A stretch of 64,000 nt of DNA from assembly GCF_018812025.1 (NCBI RefSeq), contig NC_063049.1, positions 12,405,537-12,469,536 of the forward strand, written 5' to 3'. Source of the DNA: Megalobrama amblycephala (Eukaryota; Chordata; Actinopteri; Cypriniformes; Xenocyprididae). The translations under genes were made by a program, and so were the position numbers. A model generated the notes under the pieces. It was not told the DNA's origin. It saw nothing but the letters and a program-made list of their open reading frames with translations, and ran no database searches. Below, one piece after another: positions 45,337 to 56,096 of this stretch (position 1 is the stretch's first letter; every line of letters starts with the position of its first letter).

Positions 45337-45500
45337 AATCTAGCGTTAGCGTCAGTTCTGGCAGGTCACGTCAGTCAAGCTTGCATCAGCTGACTCCCAG
45401 GTGACTTGCGTCTACCTATAGGAATACGATGCCTATCACAGCATCTATATATAAGCTCCTCAGTATTATCAGCAGCTATTGCATTCTCAGGAGCAAATTA
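45337..45500 (+). repeat. 164-bp direct repeat, right copy (LTR-like)
   Basis: Partner of 43520-43683 with two substitutions. It is followed by a pyrimidine-rich CCCTCCTCCATCCCCAGC stretch that is not present after the left copy. Confidence 0.9.
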
Positions 45501-45833
45501 CCCTCCTCCATCCCCAGCTCCTCCTCTCTTCAGTCAGGATGGTCTTATTATTTCCCTAATCAGACTAATTCTCGAAATATATATATTTTCATTTTTGGGT
45601 GAACTAACCCTTTAATGTTAGTAAAAATATAATTGTTCATTATTTGTTCATGTTAGTTCACAGTGCATTAACTAATGTTAACAAATACAACTTTTGATTT
45701 AAAAAAAAAAAATGCATTAGTAGCTAAATGTTGAAATTAACATTGACCAATAAGTATTGTTCATTGTTAATGTTAACTATATTAGTTAAAATGAACTTAA
45801 CTATCAACCGAAACCATATTGTAAAATGTTACA

Positions 45834-46952
45834 AATATGTATTTACAATTTTTTTTTTTTATTATAAATGTTATACATTTTTGGAATATAATTTATTTTT
45901 CTTCACCATTAAACAAAATAAACTTTTTTTATTATTATTATTATTGTATGCCAGAATATCATATCATATGCCATAATATAATAAAATGGCTTTTCCTTTC
46001 TCTGTTTCAGAAATATAAAACATGCTTATCAAAGAAAATATGTATTCAAGTCACATTTCATTGCATGTAAGATAAATCAAGAAATTATTTAATAGTTTAA
46101 ACAAAAAAAGATGAGTGTCAGGTCATTGATCCAAATGTGTCAAAGCATTTTATGTTTGTTTTTATAAGTATGACATAAGAATTCTTGCCAATATTGAACC
46201 TGGAAGCTTAAATGAGCCATTTGATCTTTTAATCAGACGAACTGTGGAGACTTTTATAGCACAGCAGCAATAATTGCCAATTGAATGGGTTTCATCATGG
46301 AAAAGATCTTCCTTACAGCTTAAATCTGCTGAAGTAGGTTTGATTCAGATCTTGTTTTCCGCACTCGAAAGCCAGACATTTACCTCATTGTCCTATTGCA
46401 TGAAAAGAAAATGATTGTTTTCCCTCTTTCCATTTTCAACCTGGACCCTACCTATTTGCAATCTGACGTTCAGCTTTGGGGCAGATGTATCTGGCTGACC
46501 TTGCTGGAACTCTCATGGCTGCACTGGACTCATGAGGCATGAGCTGAACCGTGGGGAGCAGGTGGCTGGAGGAGAGCTAAGAATGATGCGTGTGCTGGGT
46601 GCAGCGCAGCCCCCTGCAATTAATCTAACATAATAACATAGATCTAATGCTGCTAATCACAGGCTGCGCTCTCCCATGAGGAGAAGGTCATCTGCCTCTG
46701 CTTTCACCTGACACTTTTTTTTTTTTTTTTTTTTTTTTTTTTGGTGAATATAGGATGGCAAAACTTCTTTTTTCATCAAAAACAGTGGTTATTAGTTTTG
46801 TTTTGTTTTGCTTTTTTTCATGCACTCCATTGACAATAGAAAGGCTGCATATGTTCTTTCAGTTTTTTCTGTTTTGTTGAATAATGAAGAGTTAAACTAT
46901 TGTTTGAAAATAATAATCTTTTTTTAGTAGGCCTACTTTTGTCAGTAGTAGC
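45834..46952. other. Intergenic stretch, nothing recognised
   Basis: AT-rich with ATT repeats near 45930 and poly-T at 46718-46742. The 46440-46700 part is GC-richer and unrecognised. Confidence 0.5.
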
Positions 46953-47563
46953 CAGGGGCATGGGAAGAAGGGGTGCTGGGGTGCTGCAGCGCCCCCTGTT
47001 TTCTCAGGATTGTAAATGCAACACAATTTTTTTGTTCTGTTTCATAATTTTTAGCATTTTGAAATCTATTTGTAAAAAACACGTTTAGTGGGCTATTTAA
47101 AAAAATGTTATTTATTGTTGAATTATGTTTTTTAAAACATATGCACAGAGTGTGACATCATTTTGTGACCGTTGCAGTGTGTGTAGAAAGAATTCGTCCA
47201 GAAAGTCCACCTTCGGTATTGAGTAAGGTAGGCAGGTTTTGTGTTCATTTTTATTTCCTGTCACTGTGCAGGCTCTTTTATTGTATATGACAGTGTAAAC
47301 AGCTCAATAACCCTTTTATTTAAAGTCTTTATTTATTTCCCATTGACCGGTCTGTTGTAATATGATTGCAAGCAGTACCAATAATGTCAAAAATGTGATG
47401 TGCAGTCAAATGTCCCAGTGTGTATGTTGTTTAAACAAGTGTTCTCACCGATACACTTGTTCTTTGTGGAGTTTTTTATCAACTCGATATTGTTTCTTAT
47501 TCCAAAAAAACAAAAAAAAACAAAAACAGCACTCCTAACCTAAAGCATTTTCTCGTGCCCCTG
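46953..47563. mobile_element. hAT MITE with exact 8-bp duplication
   Basis: Ends CAGGGGCATGGGAA and TTTTCTCGTGCCCCTG are inverted. GTAGTAGC repeats exactly at 46945-46952 and 47564-47571. It is 611 bp, non-coding. Confidence 0.9.
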
Positions 47564-47694
47564 GTAGTAGCTGTAGTAATTGCATGATGACGGAGAATTC
47601 AACAAAAACAGTCTTTAATCATAAATCTAACTGGGAACACGCAGGAGATCACAGGAAAAATAAGCATAGAAATCAAACACGTTACCTGACTGAG

Positions 47695-49577
47695 GACCCA
47701 TTTACACTAGCGGGTTTTCGTTTTAAAACGGCGTGTTTTTAAAATGAAAATGATCTTCATCTACGCTCGAGTCTCCACAGACTTTCAGAAACAATCACCG
47801 TCTACACCAGGGGTTCCCAAACTTTTCAGCCCACGACCCCCAAAATAACGATGCCAGTGACTCGCGACCCCCACTATCCTCGGAGGTGGTTAACGAGTTG
47901 TGCACAAAGGCGAACACGCACTAACGCATGTTTCACACATACTCTGCAGTGCGCATTTTTTTCTGTGCCCATATTAACGGATTTCACACTGCACGCGGAT
48001 GCGGTCCGGCAGTGCGTTCCAGGAGCGGTGCGTCTGCAGCAGTGCAGCGATCATTTACGCGCCGAGTCTATTTTTGCTGTGCTGCACAGCGCTGAATTAA
48101 AACGACAGCGCACTGTTCGCATTAAAATAAACATGTATTGACGCGAAAAAACTAGTAATTTCATCATAGATTCATATAGTTCAAAGTCTCTGTTACACAG
48201 TTTAAACACGGCTGCCTCGGGTAAAGCAAGGAAAATAACACCTTACCAGGCATTTAGGTGAACAAGGAGACATAAACAATAGCACTCGCCTCTGAAGGTG
48301 GAAAAACAGTTCTTTATGACCTGAGGGATTTATTGTAAAAAGATTTAAAAGGAAAGAAAAGACGAGAGTCGCCTGTTTTTGTCTATTTTAAGTTTTTTTT
48401 TTTTTTTTTTTTAAAAAACGTTTTTGATTTTAACATAAAGCTTACGTTTAAATGTTTTGCCACTTGCGTGAGCAATATATAAACTAAAGTATTACTTCAG
48501 ATAAATATAAAGTAATGAAATGAATAAAACGTTTAAATATAGTGCGTTTAAACGTGAATCTATGAAATATAGTGTAGGCCTATACAAAGAGAATCGCTGT
48601 GCTGACAAGCCATATTCAGTAACAACTTTTGGATTTGAAATAAAAATAAGTAAATGTTGTGTTTGTGATACACAGCCATGGATCAGTTGCGCACTGCAAA
48701 CGCGGCATATGTGAAGCGCGTGCTTCTCCGCTCTCCTCCGCTGCCTCCCTGCGTTTTCTTTTTTGATCGATATTAACCAACGTTTCATTTTGACAAAAAT
48801 AATATCCAAAGCTTAAAGCCTAAAGAATTACGTGCACATGTCTTAATGTTTAACATGTTGCAGTAAACTGACCTGCTGAGCTGATGCTGTTGCTACTATG
48901 TCATTAATCTGTCGTAATCACCTCAGGAGTCACGGCCAAGCGAAAGGAAAATCGAAAGGTTGATGGCTTTTTTTTATTTGCATGGTTTTTGTTTTTAATT
49001 TAACTACTATTTTTAGTATTTTGTGACAATTATTGATAGAATATACTATTTTAATCATTTCTGGAAATCATCTCGCGACCCCTTCCTCACTGTCTCGCGA
49101 CCCACCGGGGGTCGCGACCCCGACTTTGGGAACCACTGGTCTACACTACACGACCAGAAAATGCATGTCACATGACCGTTCATGCACACTGGGCATGCGC
49201 GTACAAGTGTAAACAGTTGTCTCTTGCGCATGTAGGTATCTGCAGTATTAAAAAAGCAGAGTTTAACTGCACAGTGGCTGCTAAAAATTACAACAAAGCA
49301 TGCAAAGATTGCAGTTCAGTTTCCATGTTACTGTTTATACGGTCATCAAGGATATGCAGAGCGAGCGTGGGCAGCCATGCCATCATTTTCAAAATTCTCT
49401 GTTTTGGTCCATTTACACTTAAATGCAACCCCAGCATTTTCAAACTAAAATGGGCTCTGCAGCATTTTGGAAAGTCTCCATTTTCGAGGGTCGAAAACTC
49501 CAGAGTAGTGTAAATGATTGGCGTAACTGTAGCAAAAGTTCGCTTTAAAACGAAAATGCACTAGTGTAAACAGGGCC
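47695..49577. mobile_element. TIR element (TTTACACTAG ends) with nested hAT
   Basis: Left GGACCCATTTACACTAGCGG and right inverse CACTAGTGTAAACAGGGCC; CGTTTTAAAA-type blocks follow inside both. The flanks CTGACTGA and CTGACAGT are only partly alike, so the duplication is decayed or the end is a base off. Without the nested hAT it would be about 540 bp. Confidence 0.75.
47808..49138. mobile_element. hAT element, complete ends, no transposase
   Basis: Ends CAGGGGTTCCCAAACTTTT and the inverse of CGACTTTGGGAACCACTG. GTCTACAC is repeated exactly at 47800-47807 and 49139-49146. Subterminal CGCGACCCC repeats are strong on both sides (47865-47875 and 49075-49122). It is 1331 bp with no transposase domain. 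CpG-rich at 47990-48120. Confidence 0.92.
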
Positions 49578-50147
49578 TGACAGTGGTGGAACCAGGAGAG
49601 CTGGAGACCCAGGCAGAGCTGGGTGAAACAGTAGGACCTGGAGGCCAAGAAGGAGCAGCAAGTGGCTGAGGTGGAGCCAGGGTGCCAGAGGACTGAGGTG
49701 GAGCCGGAAGAAAGGAGGAGCCTGACAGGGCCAAAGGGGTGGAAGGAGATACAGTCGGAGAGTGACGACTGACCAAGGTGGAGCCGAGGGAGCGAGGTGG
49801 AAAGGTGGATCCGACTGGTCAACGGGCTGAAGTGGAGTAACGGGCTCTGCGGCACGAGGTGGAGCAAGGGAATCTACACAATAAGGTGTAGCTGAAGACC
49901 AGAAGGCCCAAGGCACATCCAAATAGCAGAGCCACCAAAGGAGAAGCTGAGGGACTGAAGAGAGCCAGCAGAGGCGAGGCCAAGGAACTGGATGGTTTAG
50001 GCAGAAGGAGGCGGGAAATGGAGGCTGGGTGGGACTATCATTGATGAAGTAGACTAGGATCAGCAGCAATGAAGGAGACTTGGAGCTGGGCAGGTCCAGT
50101 GGCAATGGGAGACTTTGGGAAATAATCCTTTCCAGTTCCTCAAACAA
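49545..50147 (-). CDS. Pro/Leu/Ser-rich 200-codon ORF, doubtful
   Basis: The minus strand is open from ATG 50147 for 200 codons. The translation is rich in Pro, Leu, Ser and Trp, starting MFEELERIISQSLPLPLDLP. The plus strand here is strongly purine-rich with GAGGTGGAGCC repeats. Pyrimidine-rich reading strands rarely form stop codons, so the open frame may be a composition effect. The last 11 codons cross into the neighbouring TIR element. Similar low-complexity frames occur near the 3' side of fish retroelements, from memory. No enzymatic motif is present. Confidence 0.25.
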   Translation of the reverse strand: MFEELERIISQSLPLPLDLPSSKSPSLLLILVYFINDSPTQPPFPASFCLNHPVPWPRLCWLSSVPQLLLWWLCYLDVPWAFWSSATPYCVDSLAPPRAAEPVTPLQPVDQSDPPFHLAPSAPPWSVVTLRLYLLPPLWPCQAPPFFRLHLSPLAPWLHLSHLLLLLGLQVLLFHPALPGSPALLVPPLSGPVYTSAFSF

Positions 50148-50201
50148 TTAAATGTAGACCAGGCACAGTTCACCCTCAGCGGAAGGAGCATGGACGGGGT
50201 C

Positions 50202-50762
50202 AAAGACTATAGATATAGAAAGACGGTTCACTGCTATTAGTTATGAATGGGAGAAACTGCAACACGCAATATTGCTGAATACGTCCTACCTTAAGAGTAG
50301 TAATAGAGCCAATTGCTGATTGGTAAAGTCATTGCGTCACTGCAGCTACCGTTAGAAGCTCCGGTTCCCATAGAAACCTGAGGCTCGCACTTAGAACTGC
50401 ACATGCGCATTGGCTGGTCTAGCCTGAAAGAGAAGCTTTTTTTAATGCTATTTGAGCATAAGAAGCAACATTTATTGGATGGAAACACCCCTGGCAAAGT
50501 GTGGTTTTGTGTTGTCCCTTATCGGTGCAAAATTATCACAAATTAAAAATGATTCATGCCAATATTGTCCAAAACCCCACTTTTCTAGGGCGTTTCCAAA
50601 CTTTTGGATGTATGTTATTTAATTTTGAGTTCACCAAGCAGTTTTTGAGATTTCAGGATTTTCCCATTCAAATAGATAGGACTTAGTCTTGGATGCCCAA
50701 AATAGCTGCCCGGAGGCATTACAAATATGGCTGCTGAGTGAACAGACTTTTCATGAAAGGGA
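50202..50762 (-). repeat. Unclassified repeat Y, copy 2 (inverted)
   Basis: Reverse complement of 35262-35716, with extra sequence in the middle (about 50440-50580). It shares GGGCAGCTATTTTGGGC, TCCTATCTATTTGAATGGG, GCTTGGTGAAC, GGTAGCTGCAGTGA and CAATCAGCAATTGG. Confidence 0.7.
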
Positions 50763-51939
50763 CTTTGACGGGGTTCCACTCCATGCCCTCGTACTCTACG
50801 AGAATGCCTACAGGAACGGATGGCTCTCACACCCGGAGAAGCAGAAAACTCACACAAACTTCATTGGTTATTGCATGTATTGGCAGTGTTGCTGATTTGA
50901 ATGTAAGGAAGTGAACAAGATTTGAGATCAAGGGAAGTCTCCTGTGCAACCCTGATAATTACCTCCTTATAAGACTTCCCTAAGTCTGGTACTTTGAGAC
51001 CACTGATCAAAGACAACAATGAGCTGGAGGTCAAAGTGAGGTGGCAAAAGAAAAATTACTTGCTCGTGTACAATGAATAAAAATTCAATCAGTTTTTTCA
51101 ATCAGTTTCATTTGGTCTTTGATTTGAACAGCTGCATGTGCTTTTAACATGTAGGGCTGGTATGACATATGTCATGTATGCACAAACAATCAATGTACAG
51201 TGGCACTTCTTCTTAAGTATTTTGAATGGATTCTCAGTTGCAGGTTTTAATCTACAGCTTTTGGCAGGGATGCTTGCATGATTGGATGGGTCTTGCTCCC
51301 TGAATGACTCCACTGGAGTGATATATGGATTGGAAATGGTAATCCCATATTATGTATGAGCAAGTGAAAGCTTCACTCTGAAATAACACTGGTAATTTAT
51401 TGTGCTTTCCTTTTGTTACACAAGTGCATTTTATTTCCACTTTACGAGTGGGAGGTTATCTGCATGTGTGAAAGAGTGTGGGATTTAAATAACTGCCTGT
51501 TTTTCCCTCACATTTATGTATTTTTTGTGTAATATTTTCAGCAAGGAGGTGGCCAGCCGAGAGTCCTTGATGACATTGCCTACAGCACTCTCGCAATTAC
51601 CCATTTGTATGCGTCCATGTGTGAGTGTACATCTCTTGCAACAAGCTGCACTCACGTGCCTTCCCCCCATAACAGCAAGGGCACGGCTCACATTTGCTTA
51701 TTGAGTTATAGGGCATTGGTGTGAGAGCATAATGGAATTTTCATTGACTTGATTTATTCCAGGTTTGATCTGTCATGAAGAAGAGGGTCATGGGACAAAG
51801 TCACTAACAAGCTACAAATAAAGGTTTAATGGAGAGACAGACTGAAGCACAGATGCTGACAACTTGGACATGGCTGCAAACAAATAAAATATTTAAAACT
51901 GTCCAAATCTAAAACTTTTTTTTTTTTTTTTTTTTTACA
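50763..51939. other. Intergenic stretch, nothing recognised
   Basis: Mixed composition. Short frames such as 51485-51691 have no domain. Ends with poly-T at 51917-51938. Confidence 0.5.
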
Positions 51940-51944
51940 TTTTT

Positions 51945-52345
51945 TATTTACTCAAGTACACTTTAGAATACTTTTAAGAGTACTTAATATGGAAATAATA
52001 TGCTTTTAAATAATATACTTGAGTGTGAATCGAATGTAATGTTTTCACTTAAATGCAAGTTTATATTTGAACTAAATGAAAATTACATTTTATTAAATGC
52101 AATGTAATTTCATTATCACCAAAACTATTGTTTTTGTAATATGGTTAAAGTGTATTGCCAAATGTACTGACAAGCATTTATGGTCAACTGAAATATTCGT
52201 TATGGTATGTCATTTTTTTAAAATATATTTGTAGTTACAAATTAATAATCTTTTGTTATGCTTTAAAGAACTACACTTATTTTATCACATAGGCATACTT
52301 ATTAGCAGCACCAAATTAACCAAGATGAAATTTTATATTCATAAT
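51945..52345. mobile_element. CCCTTGTGAAAAAG MITE family fragment
   Basis: CAAGTACACTTTAGAATAC, ACTTGAGTG, GAATGTAATG, AATATGGTTAAAGTG, GCCAAATG and TTATGCTTTAAAG follow the interior order of 63050-63560. The termini are missing. Confidence 0.6.
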
Positions 52346-52359
52346 GTCAGGTTTATGTT

Positions 52360-52665
52360 CTGTTTTGATGGATTTTTAGTTTGTATCATCTTGTTCTCCT
52401 TTGTTCCCCACTTTCCCGCTCTTCATTTGTTGCCATGGTTACTGACTTAGTTGCACACCTGTTTCTAGTCTGCTTTGTTATCCTGTGTTTTTAAGCCCTC
52501 AGTTTTCCTTACTACCTTGTCATGTATTGTCTTTACATTTGCAAAAGTGTTGCATTTGTTCGCCCTTTGGATACCCATCTTTGTTTTTTTGTTAAATAAA
52601 TTACGTTTTGCTACATTTGGATCCACCGCTCATCTGCTTGCCTGCTCACTCCATGACACATATAT
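52360..52665 (+). mobile_element. Possible solo LTR / retroelement 3' end
   Basis: Pyrimidine-rich start, TGTTTTTAAGCCCTC, then AAATAAATTACG (poly-A signal-like) and a tail GGATCCACCGCTCATCTGC...CATGACAC. This layout matches the LTR or 3' end style of fish retroelements that I remember. No partner repeat is in the window. Confidence 0.35.
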
Positions 52666-52727
52666 TTATAGAATGCCAATTTATAACTGAGATTTTTGAA
52701 ATGTGAAGGAGACATTTCCTCTTCAGT

Positions 52728-52840
52728 AACACTGATCCATCCATTCTCCAATCTGTTTGTCCTATGTAAGGTCACCGGGATGCTGGAGCCTACCCAGCGT
52801 CTCTGTCCCCTGGACAGATGGCCAGTCCATCACAGAGTAA
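52728..52840 (+). repeat. Fish interspersed repeat (ATCCATCCATTC family)
   Basis: GATCCATCCATTCTCCAATC, GTAAGGTCACCGGGATGC, GGAGCCTACCCAGC, CCTGGACAGATGGCCAGTCC and ATCACAG are the hallmark series of a very widespread fish repeat usually attributed to LINE/SINE 3' regions. Confidence 0.6.
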
Positions 52841-55457
52841 CTGGAGGTGACACAAGCACAAATAAATCAAACGCCAGAGAAGTTTTGAGACAAAAAGTGG
52901 AGAATGTGTGTCTGAACTGGAGATGTTGAGTCAGAGAGAACTGTGTCTGAAGTCATCAGTGATCCACACAGATCACATATCTCCACTGCATTGTTCAACA
53001 CTCTGATCATCCTGCATCTGCTCGGGAAACACGACTTTTATGAAACACGTAGTTCTGTCTTTGAATTTAATTGAAATGCAGTGACATCTGGTTGCAATAT
53101 GAGGAGAGGGACATGCTATTCAATATATCTAACCTGCTTAATTTATGACATACAAAGGCGCTCAAACATTGTGTTCGAAAGTCATGGATCCCGTTTGTGG
53201 GTCATCCATCAATAAAAAATTTGGAAATGTCAAAAAGATCCCTAAGCCAAAAACATGACACTTTATGCATGCTTCCTGTCAGACACACTTTTTTATTGTT
53301 TCTGTGCATTTTTATTGTTCTTTCTAGAGCACGGCTTCAAATCCAGCTGATTTCTCTGCTTTATGTTGACTGTCAGGCTGATAAATAAAATGAATTAACC
53401 TCAGATGTCCAATATGTTGCCCAAGGCTTGAGAGTGATCGGCTCTCAGTCGCGAGAAAAGTATTGGAAAGAATCGAATTTTGTGGCAAACCATCTGTCAG
53501 TAAACAAGTTACTCTGAAGCATGATAAATTTGGTAAGGTGGGTTTGTAAACAGCAGTAATGGGATTTTAAACTGCAAAAGGGTTCTTGCCCAGCCTCCGT
53601 GACCCCCTGCTATTAGACTGTCTCACTTTATGTGTGAGGGCATTATTTGGATAGACTGGTGATGTATGGGGCTTCAGTGTCATTTTCATGTTGTGGCATA
53701 TGATAAAGTGGGCCAGCCTGTGGTCCAGGCCATCTCATTACATTCTCAGCTGTTGACTGAAGGTCTAAAGTACACAGTTCATAATTCTTAAGTGGCACAC
53801 ACCAGCACTACATCCTCAATGGCCCATTTACATTCAAACACTTGGATTATGGCTTCCTTTCATTGAGGATAGCATTGAAAATGTCCTCACATTTGTGCCA
53901 TTCTCACAAAGAAATTTGCTTAGAAGTCTCATAATATACTATATAGGTCTGATGCATAGTTCTCTCTTTCTTATCTACGCAACCTGGTTCAGCTCAGTAC
54001 TGTGCACCATGACAATTTCAATTTTCTTTAGCCCTCCTCCTTCCCAGCACCACCTGTCTAGATCTGCTATGTTGTTTGTCAATAAAAGCTGCTAAAATCT
54101 ATTGCAAGAGTTTGCGTGATTGAAATACTGTTCTCTGAATGTTATTGCAAAACCTGACCTTTTATGTTACACATGGTTTAAATTGGTTACACTTTGGCAC
54201 AACACATCACCAGAAATGTTTGAGAATATGTGTAGCTTTCTTTCAGAGCTGTAATTTCTAGTGAAAAAGGAACACTCAAAAATATAGGCTATAGTCTTTC
54301 TTTAAAAAACATCAGGCCACATATTATTTAAGAAGAAAGGCATTATGAAATATTTTTCCCATTTAGTTTTACTAGTACTAAGAGTTTTCCACCCTCAGCA
54401 TAGATGTGGTTTTCTGCTCACACCATGAGCCCTATATTCCCTGCTACAGTAATGAGCTTATGGAATGATAATTGAATTCATTTTATATTTAGAGTAAATG
54501 ACAGAGTTTGATGGTAAATTTTTAAGGGTTGTAGGTCATATTTGACCTCCCTTATATATCACTGTCAGATCGTTGGAAAAATACTTATAATCAAACAGTC
54601 ATTATAGGAATATGAAAACATGTTTTTAAGCTATCAACATTTACATGATATATATCCGTGATTCATGTAACACGTTCTCTATATGAGATCCAAATGTATT
54701 ATTGGTAATCAATGTGTTACTGTTGAGAACATGTATTTAGTTCAGCATCTGTTACCACGTTTGCACTGTTTGGCTTAGTCACTCATACCAAGGAAGTGAG
54801 CATGCTGAGTTATACTTTTTACACCATTGGAAAAAAATTATTGGCGCAAAATGGCTCCACATGAAATCTCCGTGGTTCCTCTCCTGTTAATAGAGGAGTT
54901 GTTGTGAGACATGCATCATTCATATGACATAATGAGGTCATAACCAAGTCCAGAATATCCACAGGAACTCAAACATTTAGCTTTAAAGCCTGGATATTTC
55001 TAAAATGTTGGTTTTCTTTCAGCTCTCCCTTTTCTTATGATGACAGTCGTGGCTTTGAGAAATGGTTTGCTTATGTGTTGGCGGCATTTTCCTCACTGTT
55101 TGAGTGATTCCACTGGTCACCCAGCATGATCCCAATCACAGTCTACATGAAAGCACTCCAGTTTGCAATAGACAAGAGAATGACTCAATCATGATTCAGA
55201 GCCACAGTTTAAATAGTTTTCTAAAGTCTCAATTCAAATTCAGCCCAGACGAGCCTGCTTGATGCACATCCAGTTGGTATATATTGCCCAAAATACATAA
55301 TGCTGACCGCAATGAAAAAATGCTATGTAAGGAATGCCATTATGTGCCATCTCATCTCTTTTGAAACATCAAAAAATAACAAGATGAAAAATTTTTCAGT
55401 TTGAGTGCACTTTGGGATCTTTTATTTGCCATGGGTTGATTTTTTTATTAACACTAA

Positions 55458-55488
<31 letters not shown>

Positions 55489-55742
55489 GTAAAGGCCACA
55501 TTTAAGACATTTTACAATGCCTTTATCATATATTTTTGCTACTTTTCAAATGTTGTTTTATATTAATGTCATTTGTTTTACCCAAGTCCCAGACCCAGAC
55601 CTTCAGTCTTGAACAATGAAAATCCATACTGTATATATTATGGTGTGAGCAAAAAAACACATGCTGAAGGTGGAAAACTCTTAGTACTAGTAAAACTAAA
55701 TGGGTAAAAACTTCATAATGCTTTTCTTCTTAAATAATATAT
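52841..55742. other. Intergenic stretch, unique-looking
   Basis: No transposon ends were found in nearly 3 kb except the poly-T tract at 55461-55488, unusual for this window. 53400-53870 has fairly balanced composition and no frame, so it could hold conserved non-coding elements; a cross-species alignment is needed to tell. Confidence 0.45.
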
Positions 55743-55825
55743 ATTAGAGATGCAACAATATCTCGGTCAATAATCGGTATCGGCCGATAAAAGCAACTAT
55801 CGGCCAATAGTTTACAAACAGCCGA
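55743..55825 (+). mobile_element. hAT-like left end (TATTAGAGATGCAAC)
   Basis: TATTAGAGATGCAACAATAT followed by TCGGTCAATAATCGGTATCGG, the subterminal TATCGG repeats of a known fish hAT type. The right end is not located. Confidence 0.5.
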
Positions 55826-56034
55826 TGGTTCAGGGATGATCTTGTCAATCAAAAGAGGGCAGGAAAATACATTGAATTTGTGCTTTCTGTGAAGAAAATG
55901 CTAAGAAACCAGTTTGATGTTCAATATTAATAGCAATTATATGAATTAATAACATTCAGAAAGTAAAGTAATATTAATTTAATCTTCATAATTTACTTAA
56001 TTTGAGTAATGTGTTTATGTTAACTGATTATAAT

Positions 56035-56096
<62 letters not shown>

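Larger units (their letters stand above)
43235..45611. mobile_element. TTAA-family C element with a 2-kb unusual centre
   Basis: The left end GGGGTTAGTTCACCC follows TTAA (43231-43234); the right end GGGTGAACTAACCCT precedes TTAA (45612-45615). The left arm is typical to about 43519. The right arm is only about 25 bp. Between them lie two 164-bp direct repeats (43520-43683 and 45337-45500) and 1.65 kb of sequence not seen in other family members. Confidence 0.7.
43155..45833. mobile_element. GGTAACAC-type MITE, split by a TTAA element
   Basis: The left end GGTAACACATTAG begins at 43155 and the right end TTGTAAAATGTTAC ends about 45833. Interior blocks GCTAACATGAAC, GTTCATGTTAGTTCACAG and ACTAACATT-like sequence mark a well-known fish MITE. 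The insertion at 43235-45611 sits on a TTAA; joining the flanks restores CTTCGTTAATGTTAGTA, the expected family sequence. Confidence 0.7.
47572..50150 (-). mobile_element. Retroelement-like sequence, split by nested transposons
   Basis: The left piece 47572-47694 and the right piece 49578-50150 appear to be one unit read on the minus strand. The right piece has a long Pro/Leu/Ser-rich frame. The left piece has a poly-A-signal-like ATTAAA and a CCTGTGATCTCCTGCGTG segment, resembling the 3' region of fish LTR elements as I remember them. The assignment is tentative. Confidence 0.35.

Noticed and set aside
50689..50895. 68-codon ORF on the plus strand
   Set aside because: It lies mainly in repeat Y on the strand opposite to the better-conserved open stretches, with no domain. 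The matching part of copy 1 does not keep the frame.
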